Shown in pieces: positions 22,553 through 36,007 of a stretch of 64,000 nucleotides of DNA; position 1 is the stretch's first letter, and each line of letters begins with the position of its first letter. Source of the DNA: Timema cristinae. Taxonomy: Eukaryota > Arthropoda > Insecta > Phasmatodea > Timematidae. The notes under the pieces are model-generated. The model saw only the letters and a program-made list of their open reading frames with translations, made no database searches and was not told where the DNA came from. A program made the position numbers and the translations under genes. The stretch is taken from NCBI GenBank assembly GCA_039000515.1, contig JBCFYV010000925.1, positions 124,001 through 188,000 on the forward strand. Reading direction: 5' to 3'.

Positions 22553-23522
22553 CAGTGGCGCAGGAACTAGGGGTACGGGGGTAAATTTTACCCCCCAAGA
22601 AATAGAGGGGGGTAAAAAGTATCATTTTTACCCCTCCGCTTTCAAACTAATATAATAAAACTTTTAGATACTAGAAAGATCTTGTTGAGTCAAGATACAC
22701 AGTTCACTCTAAGGTAACATAATAAAATTAAAATATAATCCTGTTTCGAGTGGTTTTATTGGCGAGTCCTGACCTATCGTAGGTACTACTTAGTGCTTGG
22801 GACAGCAATCACCAGTCTCCACCACGCCCTTCTTCTAGGCGCGACAGTGCTGCTACGTTACTTTAAAAGTCCACTTGTGACTTTTGTCAAAGTCTTGGAG
22901 GGGGAGGGGTTGAGCCAGAAGAGAGGTAGGGGTTGTAAATACCGTCTGGTATTCACTCATTCACGTGGGAGTGGTGACTTGAGTGTGTCATCAGACAACA
23001 AAGATACGTTTGTTTTTTTACTGTTACCTTACGTCTTACGAATTGAAGTGGACAATGAAGATATCTCATGATGGGAAGATAACAACCTTCTTCAAAGCCA
23101 AGCAGAGACAATCAAAAGAACAATGTCCTGGTAAGTTATAACAATGAATTAAAACTAATCAATAAATTATTATAATCTCTTAGAAAGATAATTCCATTTC
23201 AATTGGTCACTAAAATTATTCTTTTATATATACAGAGCCTAGAGAAAGTCTAATAATAAAATTCTGACTTTGAGTTTCAAATAAAATATTTTTATATCTT
23301 TTGTAGATCGCTTATACTTCAATAAAGATTCTTTTTTATATATATCGCAGGTGCTGACGATTGCAATTTACTGCACCATCAAGATGGAACCAATGAAACT
23401 TTTGCAACCAGTTCCGGAGATAAAATATCACTATCACAGTTTGAAGCCAACAATGTAGAAGCAGCGGGACATTACTCAAAATTTGGTACTCATAAAATGA
23501 TTAATTATTATACACTTAATCA

Positions 23523-23530
23523 AGTACAAT
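23523..23530. repeat. Target duplication of nested MITE, left
   Basis: AGTACAAT; right copy AGTACAAA at 24253-24260 (7 of 8 identical). Confidence 0.8.
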
Positions 23531-24252
23531 CAGGGGGCGCACCCACGGGGGTAGCTTTGGGGTCTGAAGCCCTCCCCAAGAAGTTAAGGATATTACAAAA
23601 ATATTATTAGCATTATGTTCCGTCAATTAATCAATTATATTTTTTAATTATATTTATTATAAATTAAATTTGTACAGTAATTAGGGCTTTTCAAAGTATT
23701 ACTTTTTTATGCGGATTTTAATTTTACTGTTAATTTTCACTTAAATGAAAACTGGACCTGTGATAATGTAATATTTTCTAGAAATGGTTAAAGTATTTAC
23801 TCTTTGTACATAGAGTTTTGAAGTGTGTACAGTACTTGAAATTATTATGTTAGAGCAATTATGTAAATACTATTGTATCAGCAGTTGAGATATTAATATA
23901 TGCCCGCACCCCCACCAACTGCAAATCCCGGGTGTGAAGAAGAATGTGTAAACACAGACCTGTTAACCAGTGGCGTACACAGTGAAAGAGGGTAGGCCTA
24001 GGATCCGCTTTTGGTACAAATTAGCTCAAATATTGTCATTTACATACTTTAAAATAAAAAAAAATCCAGGGGGAGAAACCCCTGGAACCCCACTTTTTAG
24101 GGGGCATCGCTGAATTTCTATCTTTCTTACCCCCCTACTTCAAATAAAATGTCCAAATATTAGAGTAATTGAAATATATAAAGCTGCAATTATGAAAATT
24201 ATTATGTAAAATCCCCCCCCCCTCCCAGCTTTAAATTCTGGGTGCGCCCCTG
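23531..24252. mobile_element. hAT-type MITE nested in intron 2 of the hAT transposase
   Basis: 722 bp with termini CAGGGGGCGCACCCA and, inverted, CAGGGGCGCACCCAG, flanked by AGTACAAT/AGTACAAA. It carries no transposase. Its interior also contains CAGTGGCGTACACAG at 23973, resembling another hAT left end, perhaps a truncated second insertion. It sits wholly between the donor at 23486 and the acceptor at 24786, so it enlarged an intron without touching an exon. Confidence 0.85.
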
Positions 24253-27200
24253 AGTACAAATGCAATCGAAAGATATCTGAAAAAAAGGTGGGGTGTGGGT
24301 TATGTACTACTGCTAGAGCCTCGTACGCACTTGATGTTTGGATTTGGATTACCAGAGAAATCTCTCTCACTACAAAAAAAAAAAAAAAATCATTTTAAAG
24401 GTTTTATAAATTAGTCTATATATTATTACTTATTGCTTCTAAAATGTTAAAATGTATTACATTATTTTGTTAGCTGTTTGGTTGATTAATATTTTAATGA
24501 AGACTACTATTTTTGGTTAATAATTAAAGTCAGAATGACCAACTGCGTATAACTTACTTATGATCAGGTTTAGGTCTGCAGAATATATTATTCGTACTAT
24601 TTCTTCAAACGTTATACTTTTATTATTTCAAGCACTTCTATTTAAAACCACTAATTAATCAACATAATTATTATTCAGTGTGTCATTGAACCGATTAGAT
24701 ACACTGGCCCACCTAGGGCTTGGTTGTAAATATAATGAAAGTTATTTTTTTTCAATTACAATAAAAATATATTATTTGTGTTGCAGGTTTAACATATAAG
24801 CAAGGAGATTCTACTAGGCCTCAGGCTCATTCACAGGAGTGCATCAGGTCAACACCTTATTTTAGTTCTTCTCCTGGTCCCAAAATAAATGCTGAGAGTT
24901 TCACCCTGCATGAAAGCTACTCCAACAAGATTGATACAAGTGCAAGTGAAGGGACAGAGCCTAAACCATCTGCTGCAGGTACTCGTAATTTTTCTAGGAT
25001 TGGAGAGGGTCCATGCCACCTACCCATCACAATCCTTATGTGGTTTCTGATAAGAAATTTCAATTTCAAACAAAGTGGTTTACCCGATTCCCATGGCTTC
25101 ATTTTGACAATGCATGCAATGGAGTTTTGTGTTATCCTTGCTGCAAAGCCGTGAATTTTAACTTAATTCCAGACAAATTAAAAAAAGTGGCATTAGTTTC
25201 GGATTTGGTAAATGGAAAGGGAATTGTGAAATGGAATAAAGCTGTAGAAAAGTTCACCGCTCATATGAATAGCCCTATTCATAAAGAAGCTCTAACAAAA
25301 CTTGGAGGGTTAAAATTAGTATCAGTCAATGCTCAACTGTCCTCATTAGCCAAACAACAGCAAGCAAATGCTAGAGTAGCATTGAAAAACATAGTGGAAT
25401 CAATAAAATATCTTGCTCGCCAAGGATTAGATATTCGTGGACACATAACAGAGAGTGGGAATTTGTTTCAACTAAATGAACTGAGGAAGAACAATATCCC
25501 CGAACTAAAAGAATTTCTGTTACGAAAAAAGAATTATTGCTCTGATACAATTCAAAATGAGATTCTTGAGTACATGGCTCACACAATTCTGCGTGAAATC
25601 ATAGAAGAAGTTCATGAAAGCAAAATTTTCAGCTTGATTGTTGATGGTACGACTGATACGAGTGGACACGAACAGGTATCAATATGTGTCAGAATACTGA
25701 ATAAATATGAACCCGAAGAGTTGTTCCTTGATTTGTATGAATGTGCCAGTAAATCTGACAAAAGTGTATCAGACCTAATTATCGATGTGCTGTTACGCTG
25801 TGGACTATCGACAGAAAACCTCAGAGGGCAATGCTACGATGGTGGTTCTAACATGAGATCTGCCTGCAAGGGTGTTCAAGCACTAATGAAAGAGAAGCAG
25901 CCTCTTGCACTCTTTGTTCACTGCGGAAGCCATAGCCTCAACCTAGCTCTTCAGGAACGACCAAATCCATCCCTCTAATACGAGATGTACTATCTTGGAC
26001 GAATGATGTGGGTGTAATGATAAGGGGTTCACCCAAAAGAATGGCATCTTTTGAAGACATTAAGGCCTCTGAAGGTAGCCCACGCCCTCTTTGCCCAACC
26101 AGGTGGACTGTGAGATGCATTGCTATTCACACCATTTTGTATAATTACTCATTTGTTCTTTCATGTCTTGAGGAGTTGGCAATGTCTAAGGATGACTGTG
26201 CTGCCAAAGCCCGTGGGTTACACGATTATTTTTTAAAAGGGTCTGTATATTTTTCACTTCTTGTTTGCATCAATATTTTCGAACCATCAGAAAAACTAAG
26301 TCTGATACTGCAAAGATCATCACTTACACTTACTGGAGCGAAAGAAGCAAGTACTGTACTTGAAGATCTCAAGACAAAGAGGAATGAACTAGAGTTCGAA
26401 ATTTTGTGGTCACAGATACTGAAGTAAGTGGAAGAGTTTGATCTTGAACCACCTTCTTTACACCGTGTTCGTCGTGTTCCTAGAAGACTCGAACACAATG
26501 AAACACAAACAGAAGGTCACACATGGGCAAGTCCCAAAGAAAATATGAAGTCGGTATACTATTAAACCTTGGACACAGTCTGTGGAGAAATTGAATACAG
26601 GTTCAACCAACCAGATTTTCAAGAGTACTGCATATTGGAGGAAATCTTACTCTCGTAGTCAAATGAATTTACTGAACCCATGATGAAAGTTTTGGACAAA
26701 AGAAGTATTTGCCCAAAAGAGCTGAAAATTGAGCTGACGATGTGTAGCAAAATCATTCATTTTTCTAGTATCTCCAGCACGTTCACCGAATTTCAAGGCC
26801 TGCACGAGGAAACACGAAGTTTATTTCCTCACACTGAAGAGATTTTGAAAACTCTGATAGTGATACCAGCTACATAAGCTACTGAAGAAAGAAGTTTTTA
26901 AATGCTTGGACGCATAAAAAACTATCTTCGCTCTACGATGAGGCAACGTAGACTAAATCACCTGTGTCTGCTTAATGTATACCCTGAGAGACTCGACAAA
27001 CTTGACATTGCGAAACTAGTTAGTGGTTTTATAGCTAGTAGCGAATATAGGGCAAAGGTGTTTGGAAACGTACTTTAATTTTGTTGTTTTTAATCATTTT
27101 GAGTTGAGCAGCATCAGATATATTTTTTCTTAATTAGTTTTGTGTGTAATCATTCTAATGTTTAGCATGACCATAATTAATGAGAAAAAACACATTTGGA

Positions 27201-27313
27201 CTGTTAAATATTACATTTTATTGGTCTTTTTTAAATCTAAAAAATGTTATTCCCTATAAAAGCCCATGATTATATTTACCCCTCCCCCAAATAAAAACGT
27301 TCCTGTGCCACTG

Positions 27314-27321
27314 ATCAAGAT
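27314..27321. repeat. Target site duplication of the hAT element, right
   Basis: ATCAAGAT, partner of CACAAGAT at 22545-22552. Confidence 0.65.
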
Positions 27322-28282
27322 GACCAAATAAATCTTAAAATTTGAAATTTCTCAGTGAGTTGAGTAATGGCAGGAGGAAGGGGAGCTTGGAGGTCAAAAT
27401 TTTCAAAACTAATATATTTAATAACTTCTCTGTATTGTAAATAATTTAAATTTATTAATTAGGTACGGGAAACAATACAAATAGATATTTACATAATAAT
27501 AATAATTATAATTATAATAATAATTATTATTATTTAAAATTGCATTCTGAGAAATAGTGGTGATGGAGTATAATAGAGAAAAAAACATTTTGAGATGAGG
27601 AAAAAAAATAAAATTTTGACAGATAAATAAAGATAAATCAAATCTCAGATAGCCAAAATAACATTAGACTCTAAATTTCTCAAAGTGGGTTGGGGAATAA
27701 AGGGTCCAAAATCTACATAATTAATAGAAACTACTACATCTCAGTGCAGTGTCGTTAAAAATTGAATTTTGGCATGCCCGTAAATGCAACACTCCAAATA
27801 ACTAATAAGTCTGAACATTTTAAAATGTAACTCCATGAAATCAAGGGAGGGGCGGGGGGAGTTATAAAAAAAACCTTTTATCTATAGTTTAAAATCGAAA
27901 TTTGGCTGGCAGGTAGAAGTACAACTATAGATAAAGAAAGTATTCTTAAAACTATGTGTTTAAATGGGAGTTAGAGAAATTATGATTGGGGAGGAGAAGG
28001 GAAAATTTTCAAAAACCAATAGAAACAATTACTAACAGAACAATTTATTTGATAAGCTGAGGTGCTTAGTACTAGAGTGATTCTTTCAAATTAATTCATG
28101 TTTAGTTAGTAAACTATTTCTTTTGGTGTTCATTTCAACAATGTCTTCGTGTAAGCAAGCAAATATTGATGCAAAGACTATATATATATATAATAGATTT
28201 TACTTCTTATAGTAGTTAATTTGTGGCTTCATCAACATACAAAGTTCTCGCCTCATACGTGTCTGAAATTGTATTTTTGGTA
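27322..28282. repeat. Diverged long-period repeats, no gene
   Basis: Related phrases recur: a purine-rich GGGGAGG..AAGGG stretch followed by TCAAAATTTTCAAAA and an AATAGAAAC..TTACTA segment (near 27375-27430, 27680-27740, 27965-28035). This suggests an old tandem array with a period of a few hundred bases. An AAT/ATT low-complexity palindrome lies at 27491-27536. Confidence 0.3.
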
Positions 28283-28290
28283 GTTTAGAT
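28283..28290. repeat. 8-bp target site duplication, left
   Basis: GTTTAGAT, identical to 28626-28633. Confidence 0.9.
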
Positions 28291-28625
28291 CAGGGTTTCT
28301 CAAACTGCGAGGCACGAAGGGATTTCAGATGAGGTGTGAACCAATCTTTCACTTCCTTCGACTTGCTAAATTATGATTGACTAAAAAATTAATATTCTGT
28401 TTGGCCTATAAAGCAATAAAATTAATTAATAGCTTACAAAACTTTTACTATTTTTAATAAACTTCTACAAAGATCTTATCAGAAAATAAAGAAATCAATT
28501 AAATAATAAAGCTCTCATTTTTGTATTTTAACGTAAAAAAGTTATTTTATTCTAAGAATAAGTGTCTTAACAATTACTTTTAATGTTCATATAAGGCTCA
28601 AGAGCATAGAGTTTGAGAAAACCTG
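28291..28625. mobile_element. 335-bp hAT-type MITE
   Basis: Termini CAGGGTTTCTCAAACT and, on the other strand, CAGGTTTTCTCAAACT, with a perfect 8-bp duplication. No coding sequence. Mobilised, if at all, by a hAT transposase supplied elsewhere. Confidence 0.9.
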
Positions 28626-28633
28626 GTTTAGAT
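28626..28633. repeat. 8-bp target site duplication, right
   Basis: GTTTAGAT, partner of 28283-28290. Confidence 0.9.
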
Positions 28634-28898
28634 GATTTGCTATAAATAAGATAATTTACCCAACTTAAATGTGAGCGAAGCCGTGGGCAAACTCGAGTAA
28701 GTTAATATGATTATATAAAAATGAATGATCGATTAATTCATTTAGCAAATAAACAAATATACTTAGAAAGACTGATAAAATATACTTTGGCACTTAATTC
28801 AAAATAAAACAAAATTATTAAAATGGTGAAACCATATGTATGTGCTAATTAATAAAAAACGGTACGGGTACAAAACGGTACAAAAACTAGTGCAAAAC

Positions 28899-28911
28899 CT
28901 TGGCAATGTAA
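28899..28911. repeat. 13-bp target duplication of the split SINE, left
   Basis: CTTGGCAATGTAA, repeated exactly at 30861-30873 almost 2 kb away. It marks where the SINE (tail side) entered. Confidence 0.88.
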
Positions 28912-30934
<2,023 letters not shown>

Positions 30935-31097
30935 TAGTAAGTTGAGAAAAGACTTATATATTTTGAAACGGTAGTATATACTATTTAACTAAACACTACA
31001 CACCTCGCCATCTATTAGCATCACTACAAATCATAACGAATGTTTCCGGAGACAGCAAAACACATTTTAATAAATGGTCTAAAAATTAACTTTACAA

Positions 31098-31179
31098 AAA
31101 GTCATTTGGCCTAAAGTCGTTTGGTCTAAAAGGCGTTTGGCCTACACTTTAGGCCAAATGCCTTTTAGGCCAAATGACG
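31098..31179. repeat. TTGGCCTAAAA minisatellite in inverted arrangement
   Basis: Three units in one direction (TTTGGCCTAAA, TTTGGTCTAAA, TTTGGCCTA) meet two units in the other (TAGGCCAAATG twice), with the axis near 31,147. The same unit forms the direct array at 15571-15694. Confidence 0.88.
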
Positions 31180-31187
31180 GCTACCCT

Positions 31188-31345
31188 GTGGGTCTACTGA
31201 GTGTGGTTTTCCTAAACAGCTTCCCCATTCTCCTTCCAAGCAAATTCTGGTAGATTATCTCTAAATTTTTTCTTTCCTCATCCCTATCCCTTTAGAGCAA
31301 TTATCAAATATACGTATAGCCTGACCAATGTAGGTCGTGGAGGTT
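31188..31345 (+). mobile_element. SINE family A, body fragment after the minisatellite
   Basis: GGTCTACTGAGTGTGGTTTT, then TCCTAAACAGC, CTTCCAAGCAAATTCTGG and a diverged 3' part (CATATACGTATAGCCTGACC..GGTCGTGG equivalents) follow the family order. The head is absent; the minisatellite takes its place. Confidence 0.6.
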
Positions 31346-31904
31346 AAAATAAGCTTTGGTTTTAAAGACTCATTAAAAACGTTAATAATAGGTGACACTA
31401 TAGACTAGTCCAAAATTCAGCAAGTCCCCTGAGTGGCAAACTGGTCGGAAAAGTTTCGCCAATCCTGGTCTAGGAATACAAAAATGAATTATGAGTGATA
31501 TTTTTTGAAAGAGGAGGGAATTACCCCCCAAAGAAATCTGAGCATAATTTGTTTGACTGGCATTTTTTTATATAGGATTTAAAAAATATGTATTTGCTTA
31601 GATAGTAGCATAGCTCAAGAAAGCTATATATTTTACAAATAGGTACAAGTAGATTACATTTCTGAGAAAGTAGATAGTATTATTTTCTAAAACATTGTTT
31701 TCTACTTTCCTATTTTTATTAGGCTCTTAATGTAGTATTTTGCATTCAAATGTACACAGCTTTGATTAAAAATAATATTTAATATTTTATAATCTAGCAT
31801 ATACCCCCGTATCCTTTCCACTCCCGACATAACCAGTATACCACCAATTCCCACCCCACCAACACTGCATTATGTTAGAGTCTGTGTATTTATTTATATG
31901 GCGA
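31346..31904. other. No gene; orphan hAT-like right terminus
   Basis: GGCGAAAC..CCAATCCTG ending at 31467 looks like the inverted right end of a hAT-type MITE. No matching left end was found close by. The remainder is AT-rich. Confidence 0.35.
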
Positions 31905-32577
31905 AACACGAAATTTGGAATGTGTGTTCTTTGTAAAAAAATCGAAGAAATAGATGTTTGACAAATTTTTGATATTCGTATCCAAAGGGGTGAAAACGGG
32001 GCTGGTAGCGTTCTTAAAGGGTACACGTATTCCTGACCCTGGTTAATCTAGAAACACGAAATTTTACATGAGTGTTCTTTATCAAAATCGAAGATATACT
32101 TGTTCGAGGATTTTTTTAGATTTTTGCTTAACTCAACCCCTTCGCGGGTGAAGTGGGATGACTTTTCCGTGTCTTCTAAACCACTTGAGATGGAAATATG
32201 CATTTTGGCAGGGAGGTAATTTTTATGTAGAGAGCGATATTTTCTACCAAATTTGACATGAGTGTTCTTGGTCAAAATCGAAGACATATGGGTTCTAGGA
32301 TTTTGGGATTATTTCTAAATCCAATCCTTAAGGGAATGAAGTGGGGAGGGGGTGGTTTAGACGTATCCAAACCACTTGAGATGGAAAGATGAAACTTGGC
32401 AGAGGGGTTATTTTAAGGTAACGGGCCAGAGGATTTTTGGAATATTTCAAAATCCAACTCTTAATGGAGTGAAGAAGGGAAGGAGTGATTTTTTCGTATC
32501 TTCCAATCCGCTTGAGCTAAAACATGAGACGTTTATAAATCAATCTCGTGCGAAGAGCGGGTTATTTATTTAGCTAG
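31905..32577 (+). mobile_element. Helitron-like 3' portion with internal repeats
   Basis: Ends CTAG at 32574-32577 followed by T, preceded by the hairpin-forming CTCGTGCGAAGAGCGGGT at 32545-32562. A GC-rich hairpin a few bases before CTRR is the 3' signature of Helitrons. Upstream, two blocks recur: CATGAGTGTTCTT..TCAAAATCGAAGA (31917, 32068, 32258) and ACCACTTGAGATGGAAA (32180, 32368, and diverged at 32504). No Rep/helicase was seen, so this would be non-autonomous; the 5' end could not be fixed. Confidence 0.6.
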
Positions 32578-33045
32578 TATTTAAAAAAAACATGCTTAAC
32601 AATTTATTGTTTGTGTACAAACTAAGATTAGAGTTATTATAGATCTTAATTTTAAGTTTACCAAATATACTATGGAAAAAATATATTAAATTTTAAAGTG
32701 GAATTGAATGTGCATGTGTTTATATATATTGTACAAATACAATATATATATAATTTATAATCACAATCACACTTATATAGTATATAGCCTAGCAATATAT
32801 ATATATAGCCTAGCAATATATATATATATAATTCTACTTCATCATGTAATGTTATTTTTATCTCCATTATGAAAAAATATTATTTTTTTGGCCGTAACAA
32901 CTAATTAATAATTAAATTATAGATTCTAAATAAAATTATAATATCTAAAAAGTTTCAAAGAGAGTTCTAAAATAATTTATGTTGACCTAGGGCTCACAAC
33001 TCAAAATAAAATTTGACATAGTTTTAATGCAACCAAAGAAGGGCA
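32578..33045. other. AT-rich spacer with short AT runs
   Basis: Runs of AT near 32720-32760 and 32795-32830 with a duplicated TATATAGCCTAGCAATATATAT-type phrase; no gene seen. Confidence 0.5.
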
Positions 33046-33292
33046 CCTTCGGTGACCGAAATATCTTAAGGGCTACTCTCGCTGTAGGCTGGACTGCCGA
33101 TGACGGAGAGATCAATGTTCAAATATTGATAAATTGTTTTAAAGCTAGTATTTCCTAAATGGTTTTCCAATATGCCTCCACTTACATGTGGGTACACTTC
33201 CTATAAAATCAACCTTCCTCATCACAAACATCTTAGCATAATTAATACATAAGCGAATAACACAAACGAATAATAAGATGAGTTACTAAAAA
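33046..33292 (+). mobile_element. SINE family A copy
   Basis: Head GACTGCCGATGACGGAGAGATC, diverged B box, body TTTCCTAAATGGTTTTCC, then CATAATTAATACATAAGCG and a degenerate tail AATAATAAGATGAGTTACTAAA, all in the family order. Confidence 0.7.
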
Positions 33293-33693
33293 TAAAGAAT
33301 ACGGAACTCCGCACGGACTTTCTCGCTCAATTGTTTAAAAATGGAGATATAATCAAAATTCGTAATATAATATACACTAGTGAACCCGAGAACAAATAGC
33401 GCTACACATACGTAAAACATTTTTTGACTCATGGTTTGAAATTTTATAATTTTATTATTAAAGAATTAACGTCTTCATTTGTATATTTGAACCAATCAAA
33501 AATATCGATATTGGGTCCCAAGGGTCAACATTTCGTATTAAAATTTTGACTTCCGGTTAAAATTTTCGGCATTTTATTAGGGGACGCACATCTAATAGTT
33601 ATCACATAACCAATAAATTTCTATTTTATAGTTTTTGACCAATAAAATATGTAAATATTGATTAATGAGTCTAAAATGAGAGAGATAGATCAT
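33293..33693. other. No gene seen
   Basis: AT-rich sequence without recognisable features. Confidence 0.5.
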
Positions 33694-33701
33694 TTCTGTA
33701 C
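33694..33701. repeat. Imperfect target duplication, left
   Basis: TTCTGTAC; the right copy at 34553-34560 reads TACTATAC (6 of 8 identical). Confidence 0.5.
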
Positions 33702-34552
33702 CAGGGGTGGATCCAAGAGGAGGGCGTGAGTGGCACGCTCCTTCAAGAAATTAAACCAATTAAATCAATGTTAAAGTCACTATTAGGTTTATTGTCACGT
33801 AATACTATCTCACCAGCCAGATTTCATTTTATTAAATTGTTATTGGTAATATTATTAAATGATTAATATACGGTAATTATTATAAATACTTGAGACATTA
33901 AGTATTAAAATGGTGAAAATAGGCATTAATGAAATTACCCAAATTTAAGTTGTGCGCCTCTCACCCTGTTGCACAAACATTGTTTAGGTTTAAATTTATT
34001 TTATCATTTTTTTATTACTATTTCAATGATTAATAATAAGTAAAGATCGTTAACATAATTTATTTTTAAATAATGTGCTTTAACCAAAATCTTTGAATAA
34101 TACCACACACATAACGTGTTAGTATGGCTTAGTGGTAAAATTTGAGTTAGAATGAGAAATAACTAGCTATACTATTGAGTGAAGTTAAAGTTTGATTGTT
34201 CTAAATCTGAATAATTCCATCTATTTTGTATAATTGATTGAATGGCTAAAAAACTATTTATATAATAAATGTTATAATGTTTAAACTTATTTCTCTATTG
34301 ATAATCACCATTTTTTGATCTTCTTATTACTTGCTTTTAATAAATGTCAATACTAATTGTAAATTTCGAGTTATACCCTTCATTTGAGGATTGTTCTCAA
34401 GCTTAGCGTTACACTGAAAAATTACTTAATGATTTACTCTCAAATTTTGAAGTATTTTTATGCCAGAATTTTTTGAGGTCCCCTTATATCCCTCTACCCG
34501 ATCCCGATGGGAACCACCCCCTACCCTCACGAAAATCCTGGATTCACCACTG
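33702..34552. mobile_element. 851-bp hAT-type MITE
   Basis: Termini CAGGGGTGGATCCA and, inverted, CAGTGGTGAATCCAGG. Both subterminal regions are G-rich in the same sense (GAGGAGGGCG; GAGGGTAGGGGG on the other strand). No coding capacity; the interior is very AT-rich. Confidence 0.65.
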
Positions 34553-34560
34553 TACTATAC
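34553..34560. repeat. Imperfect target duplication, right
   Basis: TACTATAC, partner of TTCTGTAC at 33694-33701. Confidence 0.5.
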
Positions 34561-34788
34561 AAATATTTCCCCTAAGAGGTTAAAGGAAAAAACAACATCA
34601 ACTTCTTGAAAGACTTACTTATTTAATTACTCTATGGTATTGGAGAATTATTGCGTTAAAACTTAAGTAGTATCTCTTCACAACTAAAGCTCACAAAATT
34701 GTATTAATATATTAGCCAATATCTAAGAAACTATTGGTATTATAACAAATATATTTAATATAAAAGGTTTTATTTTTAATAGTACAAC

Positions 34789-34888
34789 NNNNNNNNNNNN
34801 NNNNNNNNNNNNNNNNNNNNNNNNNNNNNNNNNNNNNNNNNNNNNNNNNNNNNNNNNNNNNNNNNNNNNNNNNNNNNNNNNNNNNNNN
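34789..34888. other. Assembly gap of exactly 100 N
   Basis: One hundred consecutive N, a conventional placeholder length for a scaffold join of unknown size. Features on the two sides may not be adjacent in the genome. Confidence 0.99.
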
Positions 34889-35325
34889 CTAGCGCAACTT
34901 AAACAAATATTCGCGCAAAATGATTAATTCCGATTTAGGTATGATACGTTTATTTTTTTACCTAAAACTAACGATTTTTACATTTTTATAGGATAACGAA
35001 AGAATATTTTATGATCTTCATGGGGGAAAAAAAAAAAAAAGAATTATTGAAATCGGATGAGCGGTTACTGAAAAAACACGTCAATGGTACCTTACCTGTC
35101 CGCCATCTTTAATGGTGGCCTGCTCTACATCTACCCTCTGTGCCATCCACTAAATATTTCTCGGAAGGACGTCATCCTCTCACAATAGGCAACAACAACC
35201 CTATTACAGAGTATATTAAGCGCCGTTGCAACTTTGCAGACCATTCAGACACGAAAAAAGAGAATGTTGAACTTTGTGTATATTTTAATTTTCAGCGTTT
35301 AGAAAAAATTATACATATATATATA
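34889..35325. other. No gene seen after the gap
   Basis: AT-rich, with one A-run at 35026-35040 and a small inverted pair GCCATCTTTAATGGTGGC near 35102-35119. Confidence 0.5.
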
Positions 35326-35535
35326 AACGCATCTTGTTACTCCAATGAGGTAGGGATGAGGAAGGAAGCATTTTAGAGGTAGTTTACCCACATTTACATG
35401 GAGGGAAAGTGGGAAACCATTTAGGAAAAAACCACTCTCAGTAGACCTGACCGGAATTCCAACTCCGATCTCCCCGTCACCAGTAAGACAGACTCACATG
35501 AGAGTGACGCCTAGAACAATTGGCCAATGAAGCTG
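35326..35535 (-). mobile_element. SINE family A copy
   Basis: On the minus strand it has the head (GACGGGGAGATCGG), the TCAGGTCTACTGAG junction, CCTAAATGGTTTCCCAC, CTCCATGTAAATG and CCTCATCCCTACC in the family order. Confidence 0.7.
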
Positions 35536-35631
35536 GTTTTTCGACATTTGAAATGACACATTACACTTAGCCAAATTGTAGATCTTTGTTACATAAAATA
35601 ACCAAATTAATCAGTTCATTAAATATGTTTA

Positions 35632-35813
35632 GCTCCGCGTCTTACTACCTATTCAGGTTATACGCCTATGTACTAATCACACTAATGCGTTAGGTATTGG
35701 GAAGGCTTAATTGAGAGGAAATGCACCCACATTTGCATGGAGGGAGAGTGGAAAGCCATTTTGTAAAAACCAACCCGAGATTAACACAGACGACGCGGCC
35801 ACCGAAGCGGGTA
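35632..35813 (-). mobile_element. SINE family A copy with shortened head
   Basis: The 3' part is well kept (inverted GTAAGACGCGG, AATACCTAACGCATTAGTG, CTCCATGCAAATG); the head after ACCCGCTTCGG is shortened by an internal deletion that removed the B box. Confidence 0.7.
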
Positions 35814-36007
35814 GTTAACTGTTGAATAATGGGTACTAGCCAAATGGGAAGTAAGATGTGATAAAAATGTAGAATATAATGCATACAACAAATAAATGAA
35901 ACAATTTTGTACAAATAGACAATATAGTTTTCAACTTTTTTTTTTACATCGCATGCGTTGAATAGATCAAAAGAAAGTTCCTTCAACGAAACCTGTTTAG
36001 GTAATTG

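Larger units (their letters stand above)
23055..27078 (+). pseudogene. Broken hAT transposase (DUF4371/ZMYM1-like), 3 exons
   Basis: Start at the ATG at 23055 (MKISHDGKITTFFKAKQ). Exons 23055-23130, 23351-23485 and 24787-27078 join in phase 1 at GT-AG boundaries. A TTF-type finger (W..RFPWLHF...C-x2-C) lies at ~25080-25150. The DDE-like core follows: VDGTTDTSG (first Asp, ~25643), CYDGGSN (second Asp, ~25832), HCGSHSLNL (C-x2-H, ~25919) and CPTRWTVR (~26095). The C-terminal hAT dimerisation part is ATEERSF and YLRSTMRQRRLNHL (26878-26965). Lesions are frameshifts near 25005 and 25965 and stops at 26425, 26563, 26875 and 26899. The protein would have cut and joined DNA as a dimer or larger assembly in the nucleus. 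The start codon is the least certain part. Confidence 0.85.
22553..27313 (+). mobile_element. 4.8-kb hAT transposon
   Basis: Terminal inverted repeats CAGTGGCGCAGGAAC and, at the far end on the other strand, CAGTGGCACAGGAAC, flanked by an 8-bp duplication that has kept six matching bases. The interior carries a three-exon transposase of the DUF4371/zinc finger MYM-type 1-like hAT kind. Short TIRs, 8-bp duplication and transposase type agree, so assignment to hAT is firm. A 722-bp MITE has inserted into its second intron. The coding part has many stops and frameshifts, so the copy is inactive. Confidence 0.9.

Noticed and set aside
22793..23071. 92-codon open frame as first exon of the hAT transposase
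   Set aside because: Its frame differs from the one that joins in phase to exons 2 and 3; the ATG at 23055 fits better.
23973..24130. A second MITE inside the nested MITE, starting CAGTGGCGTACACAG
   Set aside because: No right terminus could be identified; may be part of the larger MITE.
28668..28700. Another Helitron 3' end (GCGAAGCCGTGGGC)
   Set aside because: No CTRR terminus follows at the right distance.
34789..34888. N-run as biological boundary
   Set aside because: Exactly 100 N is a scaffolding placeholder.
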